64,000 nucleotides of DNA from contig DCAA01000043.1 of the NCBI GenBank assembly GCA_002311345.1, positions 12,854 through 76,853 on the forward strand. Direction: 5' to 3'. The translations under genes were made by a program, and so were the position numbers. Below are positions 32,995-41,576 of this stretch, one piece after another. Each line of letters opens with the position of its first letter. Position 1 is the first letter of the stretch. The notes under the pieces are model-generated. The model was not told the DNA's origin. It saw nothing but the letters and a program-made list of their open reading frames with translations, and ran no database searches. This stretch comes from Planctomycetes bacterium UBA1146 (lineage in GTDB: Bacteria > Planctomycetota > UBA8108 > UBA1146).

Positions 32995-34230
32995 ATGGCT
33001 GTATTTGAATACGAAGCGATCGGTCCAGGTGGAGTCAAGAAACGAAGCACCATCGAGGCCGGGAGTCAGCAGGAGGCGATCAAGCAACTGCGTTCCCGTG
33101 GGTTCAAGCCGACCAAGATCCGCGAGAGCAAGAAGATCTCTGCTGCTTTTGTAGAAGGAAAGAAGAAGAAGGGCCGCTTCAAGATCTTTGGCCGCAGGGT
33201 CTCACAAACGGAGATGGTGCAGTTCACTCAGCAGCTGGCGACCCTGCAAGATGCGGGACTTCCCATCGTCCGTTCGTTGAAGATCCTGGCCGATCAGATG
33301 AAACCGGGCACATTTCAGGATCAACTCAACAAGGTGACTGAGGATGTCGAGGGTGGATCGACCCTGTCGGAGGCGTTGGAGAAATTCCCCAAAACTTTCA
33401 ATAACCTGTTCGTCGCGATGATAAAGGCGGGAGAGGCCGGTGGTGTTCTCGATACCATCCTTCAGCGCCTGTCGGACTTCCAGGAGAAGTCGATGAAGTT
33501 GCGCAAGAAGGTGCAGGGCGCGTTGGTTTATCCGATCGCGGTCATCTGCGTTGCCGGGCTGATTCTCGGTTTCATCATGACCAAGGTGATTCCGCAGTTT
33601 CAGAAGATGTTCGCTGACATGAACACGGCACTTCCCGGCCCTACCCAGGCGCTGCTGGGGTTCGCCGAAGCGGTGCAAAGCTACTGGTGGTTGACGCCGC
33701 TGGTTGTGTTCGGAGTGGTCGGGGCGATCAGGGCGGTCGGGGCCACCTCCGCCGGTGAATTGATGATCGACAAGTCGAAGTTGAATGCGCCGATCTTCGG
33801 TCAGATCATCCGGAAATCGACGATTTCTCGCTTCTGTCGTACCCTCGGTACCCTGATCTCATCGGGTGTCCCCATCCTGGAAGCCCTCGAGATCGTACGG
33901 GCAGCGGTGGGCAACCGGGTGATCTCCGATGCCATCGAACAGGTGTGCGGGTCGATCCGTGAAGGAGAAACCATCGCGGAACCACTCGGACAGTCGGGGG
34001 TATTCGATCCGATGCTCGTGAACATGATCGACATCGGTGAGGAAACCGGAGAACTCGACAAGATGCTCAACAAGATCTCCGACAACTACGATCTGGACGT
34101 GGACGTACTGGTGGAATCGCTGTCGAGCCTACTCGAGCCGGTTCTGATTGTCGGTATGGGTGGTGCGGTGGGTTTCATCGTCGTTGCACTCTTCATGCCT
34201 CTGCTCTCGATCATCCAGCAGGTCGGCTAA
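32995..34230 (+). CDS. pilC: type IV pilus/type II secretion inner-membrane platform protein PilC/GspF
   Basis: A 411-residue platform protein that couples the ATPase to pilin addition. N-terminal 'FEYEAIGPGGVKKRSTIEAGSQQEAIKQLRSRGFKPTKI' and two GspF repeats ('FTQQLATLQDAGLPIVRSLKIL' and 'FCRTLGTLISSGVPILEALEIV') are diagnostic. About three transmembrane helices follow (near 'IAVICVAGLILGFIMTKVIP', 'WWLTPLVVFGVVGAIRAVG', and the C-terminal 'VGFIVVALFMPLLSIIQQV'). ATG 32995 has AAAGGAG eight bases upstream. No pilin, pilQ, pilM or prepilin peptidase gene is in the window. Confidence 0.93.
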   Translation: MAVFEYEAIGPGGVKKRSTIEAGSQQEAIKQLRSRGFKPTKIRESKKISAAFVEGKKKKGRFKIFGRRVSQTEMVQFTQQLATLQDAGLPIVRSLKILADQMKPGTFQDQLNKVTEDVEGGSTLSEALEKFPKTFNNLFVAMIKAGEAGGVLDTILQRLSDFQEKSMKLRKKVQGALVYPIAVICVAGLILGFIMTKVIPQFQKMFADMNTALPGPTQALLGFAEAVQSYWWLTPLVVFGVVGAIRAVGATSAGELMIDKSKLNAPIFGQIIRKSTISRFCRTLGTLISSGVPILEALEIVRAAVGNRVISDAIEQVCGSIREGETIAEPLGQSGVFDPMLVNMIDIGEETGELDKMLNKISDNYDLDVDVLVESLSSLLEPVLIVGMGGAVGFIVVALFMPLLSIIQQVG

Positions 34231-34280
34231 CGAACATCGCGACTCAAGGAGATGAAAAGACTGAACTTCGGGCCGTGGCG

Positions 34281-34296
34281 GGGTGATATATTACCC
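34281..34296. promoter_or_regulatory. near-palindrome before the RNase R gene
   Basis: GGGTGATATATTACCC is a 16-base inverted repeat with one mismatched pair, about 37 bases before the start. It contains TATATT, which could serve as a -10. An operator or overlapping promoter is plausible; no -35 is clear. Confidence 0.25.
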
Positions 34297-34332
34297 ACGT
34301 CACGGTCCTTTCTTCTGTGCAAGGGATAAAGG

Positions 34333-36678
34333 TTGTCTTCAAAGCGTTGTGTAGAATTACTCAGAGCTATTCGGGTCTGGAGTCACGGCCCGGATTACCG
34401 ACACGCATCCCTCTGCGACATCTGTGCAGCCATTGAAGCCTCCGAGAAGGAGGAGTCTCTGGTCAAGGAACTTCTCGAGCAATTGGAAGAGACGGGAGAG
34501 GCGATCTCTCTGAAGGGCCGGGGCTGGTTCGTTCCGAACAGAGAAGGTTGGCTGGTCGGGACCCTGACCCTGGTGCGCAGGGGATTTGGCTTTGTCAGAC
34601 CCCTGGTTGATGATCCTGCCGGTGATGTTTTCATTCCCGCCCGGCGTCTTCGTGATGCCCATCACGGTGATCGAGTCCTCGCCGGGATCCAGAAACCTCG
34701 CCGAGGAGAACCCGCCGTCGCTCGCGAGGGTAGAAGTGGCAAGATCCTGGAAGTGATCGAACGTAGCCCTCGTGTGATCCCCGGGATCTACCGGGAATCG
34801 CATGGCGGGGCCGGAGTGGTCGAGCCGCTTCGACACGAGAGTGTCCGTGAAGTCTGGATCGATCCCGGGCATCGCGCTGGAGTCGAGGACGGAGATCGAG
34901 TGCTGGCGAGATTGCTCCAGGGCTCGACCATCGACGGATTGCCACCGGGCCAGGTCCTCTGTGCGTTGGCTCCGGAAGGAACCTGGAGAGCAGATCTGCA
35001 GGTGGTCTGTGCTGAGCACCAGTTGAGAGAGGAATTCTCCGCCGAGGTGGAAGCCGCAGTGGCCGCTCTTCCCGATACGATTCCCGATGAGGAGATCGAG
35101 CGTCGCTGTGATCATCGGGCCATCCCTTTTGTCACCATCGATCCCGAAGATGCCAAGGACTTTGATGACGCGATCACCACCCTCGAGAGTCCTTCCGGGG
35201 GGGCTCGACTCGGAGTCGCCATCGCTGACGTGAGCCACTTCGTACGTTCTGGCGATGAGATCGACTCGGAGGCGTTACTGAGAGGGACGAGTGTCTACAT
35301 TCCTGGTAAGACGATTCCGATGTTGCCCGAACGACTCAGCAATGATCTTTGCTCTCTACGCCCCGGTGAAGATCGACTTGCCAAGGTGGTCTGGATCGAC
35401 ATCGATGATTCGGGTCGGTTGGAAAATTACTTCGTTGAACGGGCGGTGATACGAAGTGCCCGTAGATTCACCTACCAGGAGGCTCAGGCGATTCTCGATC
35501 AGGATCCTCAGGACTCAACGGATCCGGTCTCGGTGCTCGACCAACTGATCCTCGACCTGGACAAGATTCGCTCTCTTCTGCGTACCCGTCGTCTCGAACA
35601 GGGATCCCTCGAACTGGATATCGATGAGATGAAGTTGGTTCTCGACGACGATGGCGAGGTGATCGAGGTATGCTCTCGCAGTCGCCTCGTGGCCCACAAT
35701 CTGGTCGAGGAGTGCATGCTGGCGGCAAACGAGGCGGTCGCTTCCATCGCTACCTCCAAGCAGATCCCTATCCTGCGCAGGGTTCACTCTCCTCCGGAAG
35801 AAGAGCGACTGGAGAAGTTCTCACGCCTGTGCAGGGTGCTTGCCCCCCAGGCAAAAGTGAGGGAGATCGCAGATCTACCGGCGGTAATCGATGTGGTTCG
35901 TGGAACCGAGGTTGCTCCCGTGATCTTTTTTGCATTACTTCGAACCCTCACAAGGGCTGAATACAGTCCTCGTCGTGAGATTCACTTCGCCCTGCAGAAA
36001 ATTGAATACTGCCATTTCACCTCGCCCATCAGGAGGTATCCAGACCTCCAGGTCCACCAGGCGCTCGATCGGCACCTGTTCGACGGAGCTGGTCCAGTGA
36101 TCGATTCGGAATCTGCCGCGCTGCTGGAGTTGGGAGAGACGTGTAGTACCCGGGAGCGATCCGCCGAGAGTGCAGAACGCGAAATGGCGAGATTGAGGGC
36201 GATTTCATGGCTTCGACATCGTGTCGGGGAACGGTTCACCGGACTCGTCACCTCGGTGAGGGATCAGGGTTTTCATGTTCGTCTCGATGAGGTCCTGATC
36301 GAGGGATTTGTTCACGTCTCGAGTTTGCGCGATGATATTTACGTCTTCAATGATACCCAGTTTGCTCTCAGAGGGGTAAATGCCGGTAACATGATCCGGC
36401 TCGGAGATCCGGTCGAAGTGGCACTGGAATCGGTAGATCCTCTCCATCGAGACATCGATCTGCGGTACCTTCACACCCGCTCGGGAAGATCGCGGAGCAA
36501 GGGCTCGGGGGCGGCTTCCGGAAACAAGGCCTCGCAGCGCAGGCCTCAACAGGATGGCCGTGGCAAGAAGACCCGCTCTTCTCGTCGACGAGCGGCCTCC
36601 GGACCAGCGCGGCAACGAGATCGTGGTGGAGATCGTAGAAAAGGTGCCGGACGAGGGGGTCGGAGGAAACGCGGATGA
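34333..36678 (+). CDS. rnr: ribonuclease R
   Basis: A 781-residue 3'-5' exoribonuclease. It has an N-terminal winged-helix region, cold-shock-like RNA-binding domains, then the RNB catalytic domain with 'FVTIDPEDAKDFDDAITT' (the four Asp that bind magnesium, about residues 268-277). The S1 domain is near the C-terminus ('ERFTGLVTSVRDQGFHVRL...EGFVHVSSL'). A basic Ser/Arg/Lys-rich tail of about 60 residues ends the protein. RNase R degrades structured RNA and takes part in ribosome and tmRNA quality control. Start TTG 34333. The stop overlaps rnhA (ATGA). Confidence 0.94.
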   Translation: MSSKRCVELLRAIRVWSHGPDYRHASLCDICAAIEASEKEESLVKELLEQLEETGEAISLKGRGWFVPNREGWLVGTLTLVRRGFGFVRPLVDDPAGDVFIPARRLRDAHHGDRVLAGIQKPRRGEPAVAREGRSGKILEVIERSPRVIPGIYRESHGGAGVVEPLRHESVREVWIDPGHRAGVEDGDRVLARLLQGSTIDGLPPGQVLCALAPEGTWRADLQVVCAEHQLREEFSAEVEAAVAALPDTIPDEEIERRCDHRAIPFVTIDPEDAKDFDDAITTLESPSGGARLGVAIADVSHFVRSGDEIDSEALLRGTSVYIPGKTIPMLPERLSNDLCSLRPGEDRLAKVVWIDIDDSGRLENYFVERAVIRSARRFTYQEAQAILDQDPQDSTDPVSVLDQLILDLDKIRSLLRTRRLEQGSLELDIDEMKLVLDDDGEVIEVCSRSRLVAHNLVEECMLAANEAVASIATSKQIPILRRVHSPPEEERLEKFSRLCRVLAPQAKVREIADLPAVIDVVRGTEVAPVIFFALLRTLTRAEYSPRREIHFALQKIEYCHFTSPIRRYPDLQVHQALDRHLFDGAGPVIDSESAALLELGETCSTRERSAESAEREMARLRAISWLRHRVGERFTGLVTSVRDQGFHVRLDEVLIEGFVHVSSLRDDIYVFNDTQFALRGVNAGNMIRLGDPVEVALESVDPLHRDIDLRYLHTRSGRSRSKGSGAASGNKASQRRPQQDGRGKKTRSSRRRAASGPARQRDRGGDRRKGAGRGGRRKRG

Positions 36679-37118
36679 TAGCGGAAAAATACCATGTCTG
36701 GACCGACGGGGCTTGTCGGGGCAATCCTGGGCCCGGAGGTTGGGCCTACATCATTCGCGCCAGTGATGGTACCGAGGAGGTCTGTTACGATTACGAATCG
36801 TCGACGACCAACAACCGTATGGAGTTAGCGGCTGCGCTTGAGGCATTGCGTTCGATTCCAGAAGGGTCTTCGGTCCAACTTTTTAGTGATTCCCAGTACG
36901 TTGTGAAGGGGATGAACGAGTGGATCGTGGCCTGGCAGCGTCGCAACTGGCGCAAGGCTGACGGCAAGCCGGTTCTCAATGAAGATATCTGGAAACAACT
37001 GGTGGAGGCGGCTGCGAAGCGGGAAATCGAGTGGAACTGGGTCGAAGGACACACAGGTCAAAATGAGAATGAACGCTGTGATGCGCTCGCTAATCGAGCC
37101 ATTGACGAGGCGTCGTGA
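36675..37118 (+). CDS. rnhA: ribonuclease HI
   Basis: A 147-residue RNase HI that cuts the RNA strand of RNA-DNA hybrids, for example Okazaki primers and R-loops. The acidic catalytic set is complete: Asp11 ('VWTDGACRGNPGPGGWAYI'), Glu50 ('TTNNRMELAAA'), Asp72 ('SDSQYVV'), Asp136 ('NERCDALAN'), with His126 in 'VEGHTGQ'. The basic-handle helix 'WQRRNWRKADGKPV' is present, so it is the E. coli-like form. ATG 36675 overlaps rnr by four bases. Confidence 0.96.
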   Translation: MIAEKYHVWTDGACRGNPGPGGWAYIIRASDGTEEVCYDYESSTTNNRMELAAALEALRSIPEGSSVQLFSDSQYVVKGMNEWIVAWQRRNWRKADGKPVLNEDIWKQLVEAAAKREIEWNWVEGHTGQNENERCDALANRAIDEAS

Positions 37119-37138
37119 ACGCCCTGGAAGGACTGACG

Positions 37139-37828
37139 ATGAACGGTAAGCAGGGAATCTGTCTTCTGGTTGCGGTGCTCGTAGCTGGAATTGGAGTTGC
37201 CGCCGTGGTGGGTGATTATTCGATACTTCCTCCTGCAGCGAAGGATCTGCACATGAGGCTGGATGCTACCAAGATAAAACTGGCAGATGCCGTGAAGGCG
37301 GCCCAGGAATTGACCGGTGGAATCGCTCAATCGGCCTCCGCGCGGATCGGCAGCATCGAAGTTCAGTATGAGGTTCTGACGGTGACTACAGAGAAGACTG
37401 AAAAAGTGATCGTCACGGAAACGGGTACCGTCACCGAGCGAGTGGTTGTTCCCCGCTTTCCCGGATCGGGGGTGGCTGCTGATGCCCAGATGGTGAGAAC
37501 TGCTTCGGGGCTTGCATATTTCGATCTGGTCGAGGGCACCGGCGAGACTCCCCCGGCTGTGACCAGTACGGTGAAGGTGCACTACAGCGGCTACCTCGTT
37601 GATGGAACCAAATTCGATAGCAGTGTTGATAAAGGAACTCCTGCATCCTTCCCGTTGAACCGGGTGATCAAGGGCTGGACCGAGGGAGTCGGATCGATGA
37701 AGGTGGGCGGGAAACGCAAACTGATCATCCCTTCCAGCCTCGGCTATGGCCCCCAGGGGCGCCCCCCCACAATTCCCGGAGGAGCGATCCTGATCTTCGA
37801 TGTAGAACTGCTCGAGATCGTCCAGTAA
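37139..37828 (+). CDS. exported FKBP-type peptidyl-prolyl isomerase
   Basis: A 229-residue protein. One N-terminal hydrophobic segment ('GICLLVAVLVAGIGVAAVV') acts as signal or anchor, followed by about 110 residues of unknown linker and a C-terminal FKBP domain: 'VKVHYSGYLVDGTKFDSSVDKG...FPLNRVIKGWTEGVGSMKVGGKRKLIIPSSLGYG...PGGAILIFDVELLEI'. All active-site aromatics of FKBP12-like domains are visible. It should fold proteins outside the cytoplasm. Start ATG 37139 has AAGGA six bases upstream; GTG 37115, overlapping rnhA, is the alternative. Next gene is another folding factor. Confidence 0.9.
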   Translation: MNGKQGICLLVAVLVAGIGVAAVVGDYSILPPAAKDLHMRLDATKIKLADAVKAAQELTGGIAQSASARIGSIEVQYEVLTVTTEKTEKVIVTETGTVTERVVVPRFPGSGVAADAQMVRTASGLAYFDLVEGTGETPPAVTSTVKVHYSGYLVDGTKFDSSVDKGTPASFPLNRVIKGWTEGVGSMKVGGKRKLIIPSSLGYGPQGRPPTIPGGAILIFDVELLEIVQ

Positions 37829-37937
37829 TCGCAGGTCACCAGTCGGCGGTAACGGGCCCAATTGGCCGATTCCGTTGTATATTGACGCAAGAGAGGGGAA
37901 TTTGCTTTCCGGTCTCGTTGCAGCATACGGACCGACA

Positions 37938-37977
37938 TTCTAGAATCCGGGGTTCTAGAACGGTATTGGTTTACAAT
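37938..37977 (+). promoter_or_regulatory. tandem TTCTAGAA palindromes next to a TACAAT -10
   Basis: Two copies of TTCTAGAA (37938-37945 and 37953-37960), 15 bases apart, followed by TACAAT at 37972-37977. The second copy occupies the usual -35 position, so a repressor or activator bound there would control the foldase gene at 38022. Paired GAA/TTC units resemble the spacing logic of stress elements. Evidence is pattern only. Confidence 0.38.
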
Positions 37978-38021
37978 CTCCCTGGTAATTCCTACTGCTT
38001 GCTGAGAGGTAGGTCCGAGAA

Positions 38022-39908
38022 ATGTCGACCGGTTTCTTCAAACGTAACGAGAAGGTCATGATGACCATCCTGTTGCTGTTTATTGCTCCCACCTTTGCCG
38101 CGACCGGTCTGTTCAGTTGGTGGGCAAGAAATTCTACTACAGAGGCTACCTACGAGATCAACGGCCAGACGATTTCCGCTCCAAAATTCATCGAGAAACG
38201 GATGGAGCTCTCCGAAACCCTGTGGCTCCAGGGTGTTCGTCGTTTTGGTCCATATCGCGCCGGATTCGATCGTTTCCAGCAGGCCACAGTCGATGACGTA
38301 CTCAGGCAATTCGTCTACGAACACGAAATCGATCGAGTGGGAATCGAGCCGAGCGATGTGGCCAAGGATGTCGAAGTTCGAAAGGCAGCTCTCGATATTT
38401 GTTCCTGGTATCGCGTCATGGAACGCGCCGGATGGATCGGCACTTATCAGGAACGGTTCCCCGATTTTTCCTCCGAAAGAGCGGTTGCGCGCTTCGATCT
38501 CGATACCTATAGCACCGCCCTGGCAGACGACAGGTTCGGGATCAATATGTCCAAGAAGGATTTCGAGGGCGCGGTAATTCGAGGGTTACGAGTCAGTTCT
38601 TTGATCGAATCAGTCGTCGGTGCCGCTGTGGTCACGGAGAAGGAAGTATTCGAGGAATACGCTTCTACCTACGAGAAGCGAGTTCTCGAGCTGGTCCAGA
38701 TCTCCAGTGACGACTTCCTGGACCAAGCCAGAGAGACGGTCACTCCGGAGGACATCGAAGAGATGTACAACTCGGATCCATCTCGATTCGTTCTGCAGAA
38801 TCGACTCGGAGTCGAGGTTGCTCGTGTCGATCGCCGTAGATTGCAGGATTCGATCGAGTATGAACCGACAGCCGAGGAGGTGGAAGCCAGGTATGAACGC
38901 GACAAGAACACCCTCTACAGGATCAGACGACCTCTCAATTACGTTCCCCCGGAAAACGCAACTCCGGAGGACGATATTCGCCCACTGATCGATGTCTTCG
39001 ATGCAGTGGTCAGGACTCTGGTCCGGGACCGCACTGAGGTGGTAGAAGCTGAAATACTTCAGACCGCTCTCGATTCCCTCACAGCGATGAAAGATGCCGG
39101 TGAAACGGTACCGCTGGAGCAGGCTTTCGCCGAAGAAATCGATTACGTCGAGGTTCGACAGATCCCTCCCTTTGTCCAGCGGGATGTGAATCAACTCGAC
39201 GCCGACATCAAGAATCCTGCAGCATATGCGACCTTCTTCCTGCAAGAACGGCGCGCGCCGGGTTCGGTGAAGCCGGGAGATCTGTACGAATTTATCGCCA
39301 CCAATGGCATGGGAAACTTCCTCATCCGAGTCGCCGAGATGCTTCCGCAGAGAACGATGACTTATGACGAGGCGATCGAACCTGCATTGAAGGCGACCGA
39401 AGAAGCTCAGGCCAAGTTTCTGGTGGAAGAGTACGTCGGTTCATGGGTGACACGGATTCAGGCCCAAGAGGAGGGTGTGACGCTGGAAGCGTTCGCATCT
39501 GACGGTAACTACACCATCCACGAGATGGATCCGGTTTCGAGATCTCAGTCGTTCAATCTCAAGATCGACGGCCGTATCCTCGCCGCGCGTGTAGTAGTGA
39601 TCGAAAATGCCTTCCAGATCGATGAGGTTGGTGGCGTGATAGGGCCGGTAACCGGAGATACCGACAAATCCGAGTACGTGATCCGCCTCAAGGAGATCGC
39701 ACCGCCCGACATGGATCTCTACACTGCGCTCAAGGTTGGTACCGAGAATCGACTTCGCTCTGACAAGCAACGAGCGCTGCTCGATGCCTTCCTGGTGAGG
39801 CTGATGGAGAACGCCAATATCCGTGTATACCAGGGAGAAGGAGACGCAGTTTCTCGCGATCAGTTGATCGAGAATGCCGAGGATTCTCCGGAAGGCGATC
39901 AAGGATAG
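38022..39908 (+). CDS. PpiD/SurA-like membrane-anchored periplasmic foldase
   Basis: A 628-residue protein with a single N-terminal transmembrane helix ('VMMTILLLFIAPTFAATGLF', about residues 12-31), then a SurA_N-like chaperone region ('YEINGQTISAPKFIEKRMELSETLWL', about 45-70) and long helical segments. This is the PpiD layout. I cannot see a clear parvulin-type isomerase motif, so it may act only as a chaperone, with the FKBP protein upstream supplying isomerase activity. ATG 38022 has AGAGGTAGG upstream. Separated from the FKBP gene by 193 bases with their own promoter candidate. Confidence 0.75.
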   Translation: MSTGFFKRNEKVMMTILLLFIAPTFAATGLFSWWARNSTTEATYEINGQTISAPKFIEKRMELSETLWLQGVRRFGPYRAGFDRFQQATVDDVLRQFVYEHEIDRVGIEPSDVAKDVEVRKAALDICSWYRVMERAGWIGTYQERFPDFSSERAVARFDLDTYSTALADDRFGINMSKKDFEGAVIRGLRVSSLIESVVGAAVVTEKEVFEEYASTYEKRVLELVQISSDDFLDQARETVTPEDIEEMYNSDPSRFVLQNRLGVEVARVDRRRLQDSIEYEPTAEEVEARYERDKNTLYRIRRPLNYVPPENATPEDDIRPLIDVFDAVVRTLVRDRTEVVEAEILQTALDSLTAMKDAGETVPLEQAFAEEIDYVEVRQIPPFVQRDVNQLDADIKNPAAYATFFLQERRAPGSVKPGDLYEFIATNGMGNFLIRVAEMLPQRTMTYDEAIEPALKATEEAQAKFLVEEYVGSWVTRIQAQEEGVTLEAFASDGNYTIHEMDPVSRSQSFNLKIDGRILAARVVVIENAFQIDEVGGVIGPVTGDTDKSEYVIRLKEIAPPDMDLYTALKVGTENRLRSDKQRALLDAFLVRLMENANIRVYQGEGDAVSRDQLIENAEDSPEGDQG

Positions 39909-39974
39909 CGATTCTCGGTCCCTCGATTGGCATGCAAGGTTGATCTCGCTCGGTTCGACTTTCGCCGTGAGTTC

Positions 39975-40421
39975 TCAGGCTTCTCCAACGATCTTGTCGA
40001 TTTTTCCGACTCGACCTTGATGGCGTCCGCCCTCGAAGGGGGTGTCGAGGAATGTTTGGAGATGGGTCACGATCTGTTCCTGGCCGATGACCCGCTCTCC
40101 GAAGCAGGCGATGTTGGCGTCATTGTGCGCGCGTGACATCTGTGCCGTGAATTGATCCGTGATCACGGCCGCTCTGACACCTGGATAACGGTTTGCTGTC
40201 ATCGCCATTCCCTGGCCCGTTCCGCACACCAGAACGCCGAGTTCTGCCTCTCCCGAGGTCACGGCAGTGGCGATCTGGTGGGCTATATCGGGGTAGTCTG
40301 CCTTCTCTTCTTCGGTTGCCGGACCTCTTTCCTCGACATCCCAGCCTCTATTGCGCAGAACCTCGGTGGCATTCTTGCGGCCATTGATTCCGGCATGGTC
40401 CGATCCGACGATGGCTTTCAT
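39975..40421 (-). CDS. rpiB: ribose-5-phosphate isomerase B
   Basis: A 148-residue RpiB that interconverts ribose 5-phosphate and ribulose 5-phosphate in the pentose phosphate pathway. 'GSDHAG' gives Asp8-His9, 'LVCGTGQGMAMTANR' carries the catalytic Cys66, and 'ARAHNDANI-like' sequence ('SRAHNDANIACFGERVIG') completes the site. Its ATG overlaps the stop of the upstream fusion gene (ATGA), so it is the last gene of the leftward lipoate/dehydrogenase group. Confidence 0.94.
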   Translation of the reverse strand: MKAIVGSDHAGINGRKNATEVLRNRGWDVEERGPATEEEKADYPDIAHQIATAVTSGEAELGVLVCGTGQGMAMTANRYPGVRAAVITDQFTAQMSRAHNDANIACFGERVIGQEQIVTHLQTFLDTPFEGGRHQGRVGKIDKIVGEA

Positions 40422-41482
40422 CCCGATATGATCCCTTCAATCCAGCGGTTTTCCAGAGCGCGTTCAATTTCCTCGGCGCAGCGTCGATATATCTCCTCAC
40501 TGCCGCCGATCGGATCGCTCACTCCTGTTTCGTTGATCAGATGGACCTTCTCCATCGCCTCCGGATAACCGTGCTCGATCACATTCCGATGATGATGGTC
40601 CAGAACGATGATGATGTCCGATTCTTCCACCTGAGTCGACATCAACTGTCTGGGTTGATGCTCCTCGATGGAGAGCCCCTTCTGTTTCATGGCAGTTTTG
40701 GCATTGTCGGCCGCAGCGCTACCCCCGGAAGCGATTCCCGCGCTGGATACGTGATAACCCTCTTCTGCCAGCGTTCCCTCTGGACAATCGAGGTGCTTTG
40801 ACAGCAATTTTTTGCACAGGGCTTCAGCCATCGGGCTGCGACAGGTGTTGCCGGTGCAGACGAAGAGTACCTTCCTGCCTCGCAATAATCTGCGAATCTG
40901 AGATTCACTGATCAGGCCCTCGCGGATGACCAGGAAATCGCCGTTGGCCTGTAATTGAACAATGGTTGAGGCTTGCGAGATCGCAGTTGGACCATCATCG
41001 AGTGCGAGAGTTACCCGGTCTCCGAGAGCCAGGACCGCTTCCTCGACGGTGGTGGCTGTGGGTTCTCCGCTTCGATTGGCACTCGAGGCGAACAAGGGAC
41101 CACTGCTTGCGATCAACGTCCTGGTCACCTCGTTGGCAGGGAGTCTGACTCCGATTCCCTTTTCGCCGACAGGAAAGATGATGGTCAGCGGACCGGGCCA
41201 GAATGCTTCCATCAATCGTTGGGCATCATCGCTGGGATCAGGAACCCAGTTGCCCAGTTGCTTGAGATCGGCGATGTGAAGGGTGAAGGGCTTATCCTCG
41301 TCTCGGTTCTTTGCCTTGCGCAATTTGCTCAGAGCGTCTTCAGAGTCTGCTCTTGCACCGATGCCATATACGGTTTCGGTCGGGAAGATCACCAGTTCAT
41401 CGCGAGACAGCGCATCGACGGCCAGTTGGATCGAATCCGGATCCGGCTGGTCACGGTCTACGGAGATGACACGGCTTTGCAA
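40418..41482 (-). CDS. TsaC/YrdC threonylcarbamoyl-AMP synthase fused to low-molecular-weight protein tyrosine phosphatase
   Basis: A 354-residue two-domain fusion. Residues 1-195 are a Sua5/YrdC/TsaC domain ('VIFPTETVYGIGARA...FWPGPLTIIF...FASSANRSGEPTATT'), which makes threonylcarbamoyl-AMP for t6A modification of tRNA. Residues 203-354 are a low-molecular-weight phosphatase with P-loop 'CTGNTCRS' (Cys209 to Arg215) and the Asp-Pro acid loop 'VSDPIGG'. Both active sites look intact. TTG 41482 has GGAGAG upstream. The phosphatase partner may dephosphorylate Tyr or an arginine-phosphate; substrate unknown. Fusion of these two is uncommon outside planctomycete-like genomes, as far as I know. 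Confidence 0.88.
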   Translation of the reverse strand: MQSRVISVDRDQPDPDSIQLAVDALSRDELVIFPTETVYGIGARADSEDALSKLRKAKNRDEDKPFTLHIADLKQLGNWVPDPSDDAQRLMEAFWPGPLTIIFPVGEKGIGVRLPANEVTRTLIASSGPLFASSANRSGEPTATTVEEAVLALGDRVTLALDDGPTAISQASTIVQLQANGDFLVIREGLISESQIRRLLRGRKVLFVCTGNTCRSPMAEALCKKLLSKHLDCPEGTLAEEGYHVSSAGIASGGSAAADNAKTAMKQKGLSIEEHQPRQLMSTQVEESDIIIVLDHHHRNVIEHGYPEAMEKVHLINETGVSDPIGGSEEIYRRCAEEIERALENRWIEGIISG

Positions 41483-41576
41483 GGTGCTCTCCGTCCGACA
41501 AGTTCATGAAAGATCCGGGGTTCAGCGAATGCCGTCTCCTGCAATGGACTCATGGTGCCACCGGGGATGGGTGCCG

